A stretch of 34,443 bases of DNA from Actinomycetota bacterium (GTDB lineage Bacteria > Armatimonadota > SYMT01), in NCBI GenBank assembly GCA_005798285.1, contig SYKE01000135.1:1-34443 (forward strand). The letters run 5' to 3'. The notes beneath the pieces are model-generated. The model was not told the origin of the DNA. It did no database searches and worked only from the letters and a program-made list of their open reading frames with translations. Positions 15,616-23,920 of the stretch are shown here, in pieces. Position 1 is the stretch's first letter. Every line of letters begins with the position of its first letter. Made by a program: the position numbers and the translations under genes.

Positions 15616-16890
15616 ATGAAATACCGTTCGCCTCGCGGCACTCAAGACTTGCTTCCGGAAGACGCGCCTCGCTGGCGTTATGTGGAAGCCACGTTTCGAA
15701 AGACGTGCGCGGACTTCGGCTATGGCGAGATCCGCACGCCGATGTTCGAGTCCACCGACCTGTTTGTTCGGGCCGTGGGTGAGCACACCGACATCGTCTC
15801 GAAGGAAATGTACTCGGTGACCGCCGGAGGCGGGGAGACCGAAGAGCGTGAGGCCTTCACGCTTCGGCCCGAGGGCACGGCGCCGGCGCTGCGGGCGTAC
15901 GTCCAACACAATCTGGCTGCCAAAGAGCCGCTGACACGACTGTTTTATGTCGCCCCAAACTTCCGACACGAGCGGCCGCAGTCGGGTCGTCTGCGACAGC
16001 ACCACCAGACCGGTATCGAGGCGCTCGGCAGCGACGACCCGGCGCTGGATGCGGAAGTGATCGCGCTCGGGTTGACCTATCTCCACCGGGTCGGCATCCG
16101 CGGGGAACAGCTTCAGGTAAACTCCGTGGGCTGCCCACAGTGCCGGGGCGCCTACCGGGATGCGCTGCGAGCCGCCTTGAAGGAACACCTTGCCAGCCTG
16201 TGTGGAAACTGCAATCGACGGTACGAGGCCAACCCTCTTCGAATTCTTGACTGCAAGCTCGAAGACTGGGACCGGCTCACGCCGCTCGTGCCCGACATCC
16301 TCGACTGGCTCTGCGAGGGGTGCGCCACGCACTTCGCGACTCTTCGGTCCACCCTGGACGCGCTGGGGATTCCTTATGTGCGGAACCCGCGGCTCGTTCG
16401 GGGGCTGGATTACTATGTGCGGACCAGTTTCGAGATCGTGCATCCGGGATTGGGCGCCCAGTCGACCGTACTCGGGGGCGGGCGTTACGACGGGCTGGTG
16501 GAGGAGCTCGGTGGGTCGCCGACCCCAGGCATTGGGTTCGGCTGCGGGATCGAGCGGGTGCTGCTGGCGTGCGAAGCGCTGGGCGTGACGTTCCCGATCG
16601 GGCCGCTCCGGCCGGTCTTTGTGGTGACCCTGGGAGAGTCCGCTCGCCTGCCGGGACTGGCGCTGCTCCACGAGCTGCGTCAGGCCGGGATCGCCGCGCA
16701 GGTGGACTATCTTGGCCGAAGCATGAAGTCTCAGATGCGGGCGGCAAACCGCGCCAACGCTCGAGCGGTGCTGATCCTCGGTGAGAACGAAATCCAGGCG
16801 GGTGTGGTCGGCCTCAAAGACATGGCCACTGGCGAGCAGCGCCAGGTCGCCAGGAGTGAAGTCGCCGCTTTCCTGGCGTCCGAACGGTAG
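15616..16890 (+). CDS. hisS: Histidyl-tRNA synthetase
   Basis: A 424-residue class II aminoacyl-tRNA synthetase that charges tRNA-His in the cytoplasm. It begins MKYRSPRGTQDLLPED. Motif 2 is LFYVAPNFRHERPQSGRLRQ (109-128), the histidine-specific loops are QHHQTGIEALGSD and LVRGLDYYVRTSFEI (260-274), and motif 3 is GIGFGCGIERVLLACE (305-320). A Cys-rich insert (C173-x2-C176, C196-x2-C199, C213, C233-x2-C236) resembles that of many bacterial HisRS. The C-terminal anticodon-binding domain (about 326-424) is complete. ATG 15616 has GGGA upstream. It converges on the GNAT gene with a 33-nt gap. Confidence 0.97.
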   Translation: MKYRSPRGTQDLLPEDAPRWRYVEATFRKTCADFGYGEIRTPMFESTDLFVRAVGEHTDIVSKEMYSVTAGGGETEEREAFTLRPEGTAPALRAYVQHNLAAKEPLTRLFYVAPNFRHERPQSGRLRQHHQTGIEALGSDDPALDAEVIALGLTYLHRVGIRGEQLQVNSVGCPQCRGAYRDALRAALKEHLASLCGNCNRRYEANPLRILDCKLEDWDRLTPLVPDILDWLCEGCATHFATLRSTLDALGIPYVRNPRLVRGLDYYVRTSFEIVHPGLGAQSTVLGGGRYDGLVEELGGSPTPGIGFGCGIERVLLACEALGVTFPIGPLRPVFVVTLGESARLPGLALLHELRQAGIAAQVDYLGRSMKSQMRAANRANARAVLILGENEIQAGVVGLKDMATGEQRQVARSEVAAFLASER

Positions 16891-16923
16891 ATGAGGGCGC
16901 GCTGAACGGGCCGCCGCCCCACT

Positions 16924-17451
16924 TCAATTGCCGGTTTCCTGGCGCCGTGGGGTTTGCTGCCCGGGCTCCCGTCGGATCTCCCATCGCCACACCAGGCCGT
17001 CGTCGGGTTCGATGACTTCGCCGAGATTCTGAAATCCACACCGGTTCAGCACGCGGGTCGAGGCGTTTGGCTCCGGGAGTGTGTGCGCCCTGACCACGCG
17101 TACATCGGAGTGGTCGAAGGCATAGCCAGTCAGGGCCGCCGCAGCTTCGGTGGCATACCCCCTCCCGCGAAACTCCGGCTCGACGCCATAGGCAATCTCC
17201 ACCATGCCTTCGGAGTCGGGCGGCCCCTTGAAGCAGCAGGAACCCACAACCACGTCGGCATCCCTCAACTTCATCACAAAGCCATGGATCCAGGGATCCA
17301 TCGGGCCCGACCGTTCCAGCAGCGCGAGCCAGGTCGCGGAGAGTTCGGCACGCACTGCCGGCTCGAGATCCTTGATCCAGGCGGAAACTCCCTCACGTGT
17401 CTGTGGCACAAGTTCCAGACTTGCAGTGTCCATTTTCCGGCACTCTGCCAT
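16924..17451 (-). CDS. GNAT-family N-acetyltransferase (RimJ/RimL-like)
   Basis: A 175-residue protein from ATG 17451, selected because GGAG lies six bases upstream. The frame is open to 17664, but those residues are Arg-rich and not protein-like. The acetyl-CoA binding motif A is EIAYGVEPEFRGRGYATEAA (85-104, R-x-x-G-x-G/A type), followed by PNASTRVLNRCGF (128-140), the conserved N-x-x-S-x-x-V-x-x-K/R-x-GF block of the Acetyltransf_3 group. It would acetylate an amine of a protein N-terminus or a small molecule. The substrate is unknown. It sits downstream of the transporter/dioxygenase operon but after about 200 non-coding bases. Confidence 0.85.
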   Translation of the reverse strand: MAECRKMDTASLELVPQTREGVSAWIKDLEPAVRAELSATWLALLERSGPMDPWIHGFVMKLRDADVVVGSCCFKGPPDSEGMVEIAYGVEPEFRGRGYATEAAAALTGYAFDHSDVRVVRAHTLPEPNASTRVLNRCGFQNLGEVIEPDDGLVWRWEIRREPGQQTPRRQETGN

Positions 17452-17656
17452 GTTCAACTCCGGGTTTCTGTAGCTGTGGCTGATAGCAACGCGGGTTCCG
17501 CGGTCCCTAAGTTGCGCGGAGGCTAGCGATCTTCGCTGGTCGGCGCCCTCCGGTTCTGTCGTCCTTCCTGCCCGGACCTCTCGTCGGAGCCGGTATTGGG
17601 AGAACTTGCCCCAACCTGAATGAAGTGTCGCGCCGGATCCGGTGAGCGGCGAGTCA

Positions 17657-17905
17657 TCACCCATCCTGTTCGCGGGGGGAACCGAACGAAGCTCCCCCTT
17701 GCTGAGCGTGAGCGATCACCTCGCGGGTCCAGTTGGACCGTGCCAGCGAGAGTTCCGGTTTCAGCTTGTCCCAGTCCAACTCCGTGAGGCCATCGCGCAA
17801 GGTATCCGTAGCCCACATCATGTCTTAGATGGCGCCGTGCCAGCCATACTCCTGCACGGCGGCCAGCCGAGCGAAACGGTCGCCAACAAGGCGCTTCAGG
17901 TTCGA
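17657..17905 (-). pseudogene. Broken reading frame after the second dioxygenase gene
   Basis: In the frame one base offset from the dioxygenase end, 26 protein-like codons (17905-17825, reading NLKRLVGDRFARLAAVQEYG...) run to a TAA. The same frame then continues with ATG 17821 for 54 codons to TGA 17657 (MMWATDTLRDGLTELDWDKL...). The composition looks coding and unlike the shadow frames nearby. It could be a C-terminal extension of the dioxygenase lost by a one-base deletion in a CCC run near 17906 plus a nonsense change, or a separate 54-residue gene. I recognise no family. Confidence 0.35.
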
Positions 17906-18729
17906 GGGTCGTCCTTTTCGAGGTGGGACCACTCCGGTTTGGGGCGGCCGGAGGAGGGGTCCCACTGCCATCGCTCGGTATAGGGGGGTCGGCTCGTCAG
18001 ACCGAAAACTGCGGCTCCGGCAGGGCCCGCGCGTTCGAGGACATCGGGGTGCACCATCCGCGAGAGGTCGACTTCGGGACGGACCCAACTCCTCCTCCAG
18101 GGAGTGATGAGCGCGAGCCGAGGATGGTCTCCCTGGTGTGCCGAGGCCCCATGCCAGAGTGCGATGTTGAACACCAGCACCGAGCCGGCCGGCGCCTCGA
18201 TGGCGAGTTGCCCCGGTGGATTGCCCCGATTGTAGATTTCCCGGGTTGCAAGCCGATGACTTCCCGGAACGAGACGGGTCGCGCCTCCGGGCCCGGTGAA
18301 GTCCGTGAGGCACCAGATGACGTTCAGGCCGAAGACGTGGCTTACACAGCGGCGCCCATCGTCGGCGGCGGCTCCAGCCCGGAACGGCCCCGTAAGAGAT
18401 CCGTCGCAATGGAGGGACTGCGAGGGAGCTCCGGGCAGAACCACCCGCCCCATCACACCGCTGAGCTGAGCATCTGGCCCCAGAAAGTGGCGCACGACGT
18501 CCAGCAATGCCAGACGCTGGTAGACTTGCTCGAAGATCCGAGCCTTATTCATCAGGTTGTAGGCCCAGGCGCCGTAAGAGTCCGCGGGGTAACCGGGCTG
18601 ACCGCGCTCGTCGGCGACTACACGCTGTAGTTCGGTCCGCGCTTCGTCGAGTTCTTCACCCGAGAGGACGGCCGGAAGCAGCGTGTAGCCCTGGAGTTCG
18701 ATCTGCTGAATGTGTGGATCGGCGCTCAC
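17896..18729 (-). CDS. Phytanoyl-CoA dioxygenase-like (PhyH) protein 2
   Basis: A 277-residue protein from GTG 18729, which overlaps the stop of the preceding dioxygenase as GTGA. The frame is open upstream, but that part lies antisense-like inside the previous gene. The Fe(II) facial triad is visible as HCD (His-x-Asp, in SQSLHCDGSL) and the distal His in ALWHGASAH, followed by the 2-oxoglutarate-binding Arg in HPRLALITPW. The N-terminus (IQQIELQGYTLLPAVLSGEE) is typical of PhyH proteins. Such enzymes hydroxylate diverse small molecules. Here it is coupled to a sugar importer, so a modified carbohydrate or related solute is a reasonable guess. The C-terminus may be truncated by a frameshift (see the adjoining broken frame). 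Confidence 0.82.
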   Translation of the reverse strand: MSADPHIQQIELQGYTLLPAVLSGEELDEARTELQRVVADERGQPGYPADSYGAWAYNLMNKARIFEQVYQRLALLDVVRHFLGPDAQLSGVMGRVVLPGAPSQSLHCDGSLTGPFRAGAAADDGRRCVSHVFGLNVIWCLTDFTGPGGATRLVPGSHRLATREIYNRGNPPGQLAIEAPAGSVLVFNIALWHGASAHQGDHPRLALITPWRRSWVRPEVDLSRMVHPDVLERAGPAGAAVFGLTSRPPYTERWQWDPSSGRPKPEWSHLEKDDPRT

Positions 18730-19523
18730 TGCATCATTCCGGTGGGCGCCCCCTCGGTCGTTGGCGGCACGCCGATGGGGTTGTGGTTGAACGGGCCGTC
18801 CCCCCGCGCGGGAAAGGCCTGAAAGGTCGGCCAGACTGAGAGATCGCACTTCACTTCTGCCGCGGAGAAGCGGCACGTCCACGCGATCCGGGGCCGATCC
18901 GAAGTGTTCGGTCCTGAGCCGTGCACGATGCCGTCATGGTGGAGAGAGATCCAACCGGGTTCCAGCACGAGATCCACCGCCGTGTCGTAGTCCACTCGGG
19001 AGTCCTGCACGATCCGGGGAAGAAGCGCATTGGGGTCGGTGAGCATGCCGTGCTCCAGCAGATCGTCGGTGCGATGCGTGCCGGGCACCACCCGCATGCA
19101 GCCGTTGTCCGGGCTGCAGTCGGACCAAGCGATGAATACGGTGACGGAATGCTGCGGAGCGAGCGGCCAGTATTTGGCGTCCTGGTGCCACGGGACGTGC
19201 GCCGCGTCGTGGGGTTCCTTCGAGAAGAACTGTGATCCCCACAGGAAGAAGCTGGGTCCGAGCAGGTCCTCCACGTGATCGAGGACGCGCGGATGCATGC
19301 ACAGGTTGTAGAGCGTCCGGTTGCGTTTGTGCCACCAGTTGATCCGGCTAATTTGAAGTTCCGGCAGGAGGAGGGCCTTGAGCCGTGGATAGTCCGCGCG
19401 CAGTGCGGCCGCTTCATCCTGAGTAAAAAGCGGGAGCGGCGCGAGGTAGCCTTTGTGCCGAAACGCCTCGACCTGCTCCGAGGTCAGCGCCTTGAGAGTG
19501 GGGGATGGAGTTGTGGTGACCAT
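18726..19523 (-). CDS. Phytanoyl-CoA dioxygenase-like (PhyH) protein 1
   Basis: A 265-residue protein starting 13 nt after the MalG-type permease stop. It has the double-stranded beta-helix dioxygenase motifs: His-x-Asp in VPWHQDAKYWPL, distal His in GIVHGSGPN and the Arg in DRPRIAWTCRF. The opening LTSEQVEAFRHKGYLAPLPL is the standard PhyH N-terminus, and CMRVVPGTHR is a further conserved segment. It is cytoplasmic with no signal peptide. It differs enough from PhyH 2 (different loops, different C-terminus) that the two probably act on different substrates or positions. A ribosome site before ATG 19523 is weak, consistent with translational coupling in the operon. Confidence 0.87.
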   Translation of the reverse strand: MVTTTPSPTLKALTSEQVEAFRHKGYLAPLPLFTQDEAAALRADYPRLKALLLPELQISRINWWHKRNRTLYNLCMHPRVLDHVEDLLGPSFFLWGSQFFSKEPHDAAHVPWHQDAKYWPLAPQHSVTVFIAWSDCSPDNGCMRVVPGTHRTDDLLEHGMLTDPNALLPRIVQDSRVDYDTAVDLVLEPGWISLHHDGIVHGSGPNTSDRPRIAWTCRFSAAEVKCDLSVWPTFQAFPARGDGPFNHNPIGVPPTTEGAPTGMMQ

Positions 19524-19536
19524 GTACGGACGTGGC

Positions 19537-21369
19537 TTACTTTTCGGTGGGGATGATGATTCCCCGCATGATGATGTTCTGGCAGAGCACGAACACCGCC
19601 AGAGTGGGAAGCGCGGCGAGGACTAGCGCCGCGAAGATGACAAACATGGGGGCCCACGCCTGCATCTGCGAGAGCCATACCATCAACGTCCACTTGTCGG
19701 GGTCCTGGCAGACGAGAAACGCCCATAAGAAGGAGCCGTACGCGGTAGTAAATGTTCCGAGCGAAATCACGGCGAGCACCGGTTTGGAGGTGGGAAGCGT
19801 GATCCGAGTGAACATCATCGGCTCAGAGGCGCCGTCGAGCTGGGCCGCTTCGTACAGTTCCTGCGGCAGGCTGTCGAAGAAGCCCTTCAACAGGAAGATG
19901 GAGTACCCGTTCGCCATCGCAGGTAAGATCAGCGCCCAGTAGGTGTTCAGCAGGTGGAGCTGCTTCAGAAGCAGAAAGTTCGGGATCGCGCTGACTTCCG
20001 CCGGGAAGGCCATGGTGGCCAGCAAGAACAGCAGAATCTTGTACGTGGACGGAAGGCTGTAGCGCGAGAGGGCATAGGCGCAAAGCGGGTTCACGATGAG
20101 CGTCACACAGAGCAGGCCGGCGCAGAGAACGAACGTGTTCCACACCGCCGGACCGTGGAGGATGATGTAGTTCATCACCTCCCGATAGTTGCGGATGGCG
20201 AACTCCCATCGAATGGCTCTGCTGTCCGCTCGCATCTCCACCCACTCCGCCGCGAGGTAGGGTGGCGAAATGCTCCCAGCCTGCGACCGAAGTTGGACCG
20301 GCCCATTCCTTGCCAGGTGGACTCGAAAGAGCACGTCGGGCGTGGTGAGGTGGACCTGATCGATGGCGACCGCCCGCTCCAGGAACTCCAGCCAGTCGGC
20401 GAACGGAACCCCGGATCCCGGTGGCGGGTCGGGCAGGGGGATCTCGTCGAAGCTCGACAGCGTCAACTCGTAGCGCTGACGGAACGCCTCGATGTCCGGA
20501 TACTTGGACTTCAAAAACCACCGGTACGCTTCAGCCTGCGAGGGGTCGGGCTGCACGAACTGGCTGGGCAGCTCTTTACGGACGAACTCCTCCCAGTCCT
20601 TTCTTCGCTGGGCGTTGCCTTCGGGCAGTCGTTCGGGGAGGCGGATTTCAGCGCGAGAGCCATAGGACGAGCCCCATTTCGCATTCAACTCATCCATCTT
20701 GGGGCCGTACCGCAGCTTCAGCCAGTCCTGAAACAGCCCATCTCCGGAGACCGTCCAGAAGTACCGCTCGGGTTGCAGGGCTCGAAACTCGAGGAACTCG
20801 ACGTACTTGCGCGTCCGAGTAGGCTGATACGACCGGATCGTCCAGTCCTCGATCGGGACCATGACCTCTTCCCAGGTGGCGTTCGACTCTCGGTACGCTT
20901 CATTGACGGCCTCGAGGGTTCGATACCGGTTCTGGAGCCAGACGCGGTAGCGAGCGCCCATCTCCGGCGTCACCCGAGAAAGGTTGCTGGAGGAGCCCAG
21001 CATGCGCATCATGGAGCGGAGCGTGGGCTTGAAGCGCAGCCACTCCTCCGTGGCGCCGTTGTCGAGACCAGCCGGCGGTTCGATCTCTTTGAATGAGGAG
21101 AGGTCCCCGGACGAGTAGGTGTTGAACCGGGGGAGCTCTTCGTTGAACTTGGACTCCAGGTACTTGCGATAAAGCCAGCGATCCTCGAAGAAGTACGCCG
21201 GGATCGGCGCGAATTCGTCGTGATCCACCTCCGAGGTGAACGACGTGCCGATCATCACGACGAAGGGGTAAACCATCGTCACCGCTCCCAGGCCGAGGAC
21301 GGAGTAAATGAGCGTGAGAACCAGACGGATCTTCAAGCTGCGGCGACCGATGGTGGAGATGATGGGCAT
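19537..21369 (-). CDS. MalG-type sugar ABC permease with a large repeat-bearing extracytoplasmic insert
   Basis: A 610-residue protein from ATG 21369, 11 nt after the upstream gene. MalG-type permeases are usually about 280 residues. TM1 is about 15-41. TM2-TM6 lie at about 405-430, 443-465, 472-495, 527-552 and 570-598. The cytoplasmic coupling loop EAAQLDGASEPMMFTRITLP (508-527) is a standard EAA motif that contacts the ATPase. The extra mass is residues about 45-390 between TM1 and TM2, which should face outside and contains four repeats of about 72 residues (see separate entry). The junction ends with the ordinary permease element FAIRNYREVM. Upstream codons to 21666 overlap the preceding gene and were excluded. 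Confidence 0.9.
   Translation of the reverse strand: MPIISTIGRRSLKIRLVLTLIYSVLGLGAVTMVYPFVVMIGTSFTSEVDHDEFAPIPAYFFEDRWLYRKYLESKFNEELPRFNTYSSGDLSSFKEIEPPAGLDNGATEEWLRFKPTLRSMMRMLGSSSNLSRVTPEMGARYRVWLQNRYRTLEAVNEAYRESNATWEEVMVPIEDWTIRSYQPTRTRKYVEFLEFRALQPERYFWTVSGDGLFQDWLKLRYGPKMDELNAKWGSSYGSRAEIRLPERLPEGNAQRRKDWEEFVRKELPSQFVQPDPSQAEAYRWFLKSKYPDIEAFRQRYELTLSSFDEIPLPDPPPGSGVPFADWLEFLERAVAIDQVHLTTPDVLFRVHLARNGPVQLRSQAGSISPPYLAAEWVEMRADSRAIRWEFAIRNYREVMNYIILHGPAVWNTFVLCAGLLCVTLIVNPLCAYALSRYSLPSTYKILLFLLATMAFPAEVSAIPNFLLLKQLHLLNTYWALILPAMANGYSIFLLKGFFDSLPQELYEAAQLDGASEPMMFTRITLPTSKPVLAVISLGTFTTAYGSFLWAFLVCQDPDKWTLMVWLSQMQAWAPMFVIFAALVLAALPTLAVFVLCQNIIMRGIIIPTEK
20365..21177 (-). repeat. Four protein-level tandem repeats in the MalG-type permease
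   Basis: Residues 65-335 of the permease hold four units starting near residues 65, 140, 212 and 281, a period of about 72. Each has the form W/Y-L-x-x-K/R-Y/F-x-x-x-E-x-x-N-x-x-Y/W, then S-x-x-S-F/W-x-E-I/V-x-x-P, then a W-x-x-F helix. Examples are RVWLQNRYRTLEAVNEAY, DWLKLRYGPKMDELNAKWG and RWFLKSKYPDIEAFRQRY. The pattern resembles a segment of GH42 beta-galactosidases (WL-x-x-KYG...LN-x-AWGT...F-DEI-x-P). DNA identity between units is low, so the duplication is old. Confidence 0.75.
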
Positions 21370-21380
21370 CGGTTTGCTCG

Positions 21381-23798
21381 TCAGGCCTGAGCCGTCTTGA
21401 ATTGAACCCGCGAGAGGATGCGGAGCTGAAGCAAGGTGAAGCCGACGAGGAAGGCGCCCACGATCCATGCCATGCTCACCGCGTACCCGAACTTTAGATA
21501 CATGAAGGCAGTGAACCAGATCTCGAGCCCCGCAACGTGCGTGCTGAAGACAGGCCCGCCGCCGGTCATCACGAAGATGAAATCGAAGGCGCGCGCCGCC
21601 CCGATGAAGGCTCCGACGAAGTTGATGATCACCAGCGGTTTCAGGTAGGGAAGGGTGATGTTCCACACCTTGCTCAGGATCCCGGCCCCATCCAGGTCTG
21701 CGGCTTCATAGACATCCTCGGGCACGCTCTTGAGAGCCGCCAGATAGATGATGCAGCCGGGACCCATTCCCGCCCAGATCTGGGGAATGATGATGGAGAT
21801 CATCGCCAGCTTCGGATCGCCCAGCCAGTCGAGAGGCTCGAATTTACAAGGGACTCCCACCGACCTTAGCGAGGCCGCAGCATGCAGCAGCGCCTGATTG
21901 AGCAGCCCGTTCGGACCCGGTTCGTAGAACTGCTTCCACAAGAACATGATCACGAGCCCGGTGGTCACAGCCGGCAGGTAGTACAGCGTTCGAAAGAGCG
22001 TTTTGCCCTTTGGAATCTCATGGAGCAGCAGTGCCAGAATGATCGGAGCGATGAATCCGAGGCCGAGAGAGAGCCCCATGTACCGCACGCTGTTTCCGAT
22101 GGCCTGCCAGAACAACGGGGTGAACAGGACCTCGGCAAAGTTATCGAGACCCACCCAACGGCTGGGCAGGATCAGCCGGTAGTCCTGAAACGCCATGAGC
22201 GATCCCCGCACCAGCGGGTAGTACTGCCACAGCGCGACCGAAATGAGGGCCGGCGCCATGATGAGGTAGGCAAAGCGGGCACGCCGCCACCCCTTGCCGC
22301 TCATCGTGGGACCCGACAGGTTGCCCGAGAAGGTCTTCAGCACCAGGCGAAACACGAGCCCGAATCCTGCAGCAAGCGACAGCACCACCACGAGGGCGAC
22401 ATTTCGTCTCCGACTCTTCTCAGAGTCGGAGACACGTCCCAGGAGCTTCTCGTTGGTCTCCCGGACGGAGCGATCGAGAATGCCTCGAAGGAATGCGTCG
22501 TCGCTCTGATCGGTGAGGGTGACTTGATCCAGCGGAGGCGTCATCTGAATGTAGATGAGTTGGCAATTCTTGCCATAGGGCTCCGGCCGACCGCTCTTCA
22601 GGGCTTCCGTCAGCGCCTCGTTCCACCCTGCCGGCACATCGCGCCGGTACCGCTCATACTCCGAGGGGGAGAGGAAGCGTCGCAAGTAGATCGGGTTGAG
22701 AAATCGGCCGTAGCCTGCTTCCACGTAGACCTGGGTCTTCACCCGGAGCGCTTCGTCTCCGGCTCGGAATAGAATCCACTTCCATGCTGCATCGCGTACG
22801 GCGGGGTCTTTGATGGAAGAGTTCAGTCCCTGCATCCGGCTGTTGAGCTCGTTGCCCCGCTTGCCGCTCGGGCCCAACGGCAGGGGAGCGATCCCGACGA
22901 GATTGGGGTTTACCGTCGACATCATTTGCTCGTTAATGTAGGTGAACATCATTCCGACCTTGCCGAGTTGAAATCGCTGGGTGAGATCGGTTTGTCGGTA
23001 GGTCGTTTTGCTCCGGCAAAGCTTCTGGTAGTATCGAAGCGCGGTTACGGCGGCATCGTCGTTCCAGGCGGCGAGCCAGTTGCCCTCACTGTCCTGGCGC
23101 ACTACTTCCCCGCCGGCGGACCAGAGCAGGTCGACGAAGTGCCATGAGGCGGACGGACCCGCCGCCAGACCGAAGCCGTATTGCCCCCGACTCGGATCGG
23201 TCAGCTTCTTCGCGTACTCGTAGAGTTCATCCCAGGTCTTCGGAGGGCGGTCGGGATCCAGTCCGGCCTTGCGAAAGTGATCCTTCCGGTAAACCAGGGT
23301 CATCGCCAGCGCGCCACCGTAGGGAATGGCCCACACATGCTCCTTCCCATCGGGACCGGGGCGCATGATGACCGGCCAGATTTGCGGCAGGATGAGGTGC
23401 TTCAGCTTCTCCGGCGCATCCTTGAGATCCGTAACGCCGGCCCACTTCTTGACGTACTCGTCGAGCGGCTGGAGAAAGCCCTGTGAGATGTAACTGTCGG
23501 ACTGCCGAAAGTTGACGTACATCACGTCGGGCGCCACTCCGCCGGCCATCGCGAGAAGCGATTGGGAGTCCTGGCTCAGTCCCGGCGCCGTGACGCCTCG
23601 AAAACCATCCAGCCGGATGTCGGGGTTCAGTTCCAGGAAGCGTCTCAAGACCGCGAGATCGGCCCGTTCTTCTACCGTCTTCGCCTCCCGGTTGGGGAGC
23701 TGCCAGAGCACCACATTGGTGGGATCCGCCGCCGCGGGAGAAAGGCACAAGATCACCAGCAGCGGCCGAACGAGCCACGAGCGCCAGGGAAAGATCAT
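21381..23798 (-). CDS. Fused extracellular solute-binding protein and MalF-type ABC permease
   Basis: An 805-residue fusion. A signal peptide (1-25) precedes a family 1 solute-binding domain of about 430 residues with AMAGGVAPDVMYVN (83-96), WAIPYGGALAMTLVYRKD (156-173) and PPKTWDELYEYAKKL (185-199). A membrane helix at about 467-485 links it to a complete MalF-type permease: TM1 about 508-530, WVGLDNFAEVL, SVRYMGLSLGL, FRTLYYLPAV and the EAA coupling loop EAADLDGAGILSKVWNITLP (698-717). These are normally two proteins. Here the binding protein is tethered to its pore subunit. No frameshift is needed, as the frame is open throughout. It is the first gene of the operon with the MalG-type permease and two dioxygenases. 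No ATPase gene adjoins. Confidence 0.9.
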   Translation of the reverse strand: MIFPWRSWLVRPLLVILCLSPAAADPTNVVLWQLPNREAKTVEERADLAVLRRFLELNPDIRLDGFRGVTAPGLSQDSQSLLAMAGGVAPDVMYVNFRQSDSYISQGFLQPLDEYVKKWAGVTDLKDAPEKLKHLILPQIWPVIMRPGPDGKEHVWAIPYGGALAMTLVYRKDHFRKAGLDPDRPPKTWDELYEYAKKLTDPSRGQYGFGLAAGPSASWHFVDLLWSAGGEVVRQDSEGNWLAAWNDDAAVTALRYYQKLCRSKTTYRQTDLTQRFQLGKVGMMFTYINEQMMSTVNPNLVGIAPLPLGPSGKRGNELNSRMQGLNSSIKDPAVRDAAWKWILFRAGDEALRVKTQVYVEAGYGRFLNPIYLRRFLSPSEYERYRRDVPAGWNEALTEALKSGRPEPYGKNCQLIYIQMTPPLDQVTLTDQSDDAFLRGILDRSVRETNEKLLGRVSDSEKSRRRNVALVVVLSLAAGFGLVFRLVLKTFSGNLSGPTMSGKGWRRARFAYLIMAPALISVALWQYYPLVRGSLMAFQDYRLILPSRWVGLDNFAEVLFTPLFWQAIGNSVRYMGLSLGLGFIAPIILALLLHEIPKGKTLFRTLYYLPAVTTGLVIMFLWKQFYEPGPNGLLNQALLHAAASLRSVGVPCKFEPLDWLGDPKLAMISIIIPQIWAGMGPGCIIYLAALKSVPEDVYEAADLDGAGILSKVWNITLPYLKPLVIINFVGAFIGAARAFDFIFVMTGGGPVFSTHVAGLEIWFTAFMYLKFGYAVSMAWIVGAFLVGFTLLQLRILSRVQFKTAQA

Positions 23799-23862
23799 GG
23801 ACGGGAGCGTCTCCAGCGCTCTTGCGCCGCGCGACCCGTTGAGGATTGGGATCAGGGCCGCA

Positions 23863-23920
23863 ACTTGTAGTAATCCCTGGGGGCCGCTGAACCCTTTTCC
23901 GGTTCATCTGCGTTACAAGT
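23863..23920. promoter_or_regulatory. Nested inverted repeats in the divergent promoter region
   Basis: Between the transporter operon (minus) and the secreted-protein gene (plus), ACTTGTA at 23863-23869 is mirrored by TACAAGT at 23914-23920. TGAACC at 23888-23893 is mirrored by GGTTCA at 23901-23906. A third hairpin CCGCGTC/GACGCGG lies at 23965-23983. These could be operators of a sugar-responsive repressor, which is inferred from position only. Confidence 0.35.

Noticed and set aside
19954-21096. 380-codon plus-strand frame antisense to the MalG-type permease
   Set aside because: It has no signal or domain pattern, while the sense strand has transmembrane segments and an EAA motif.
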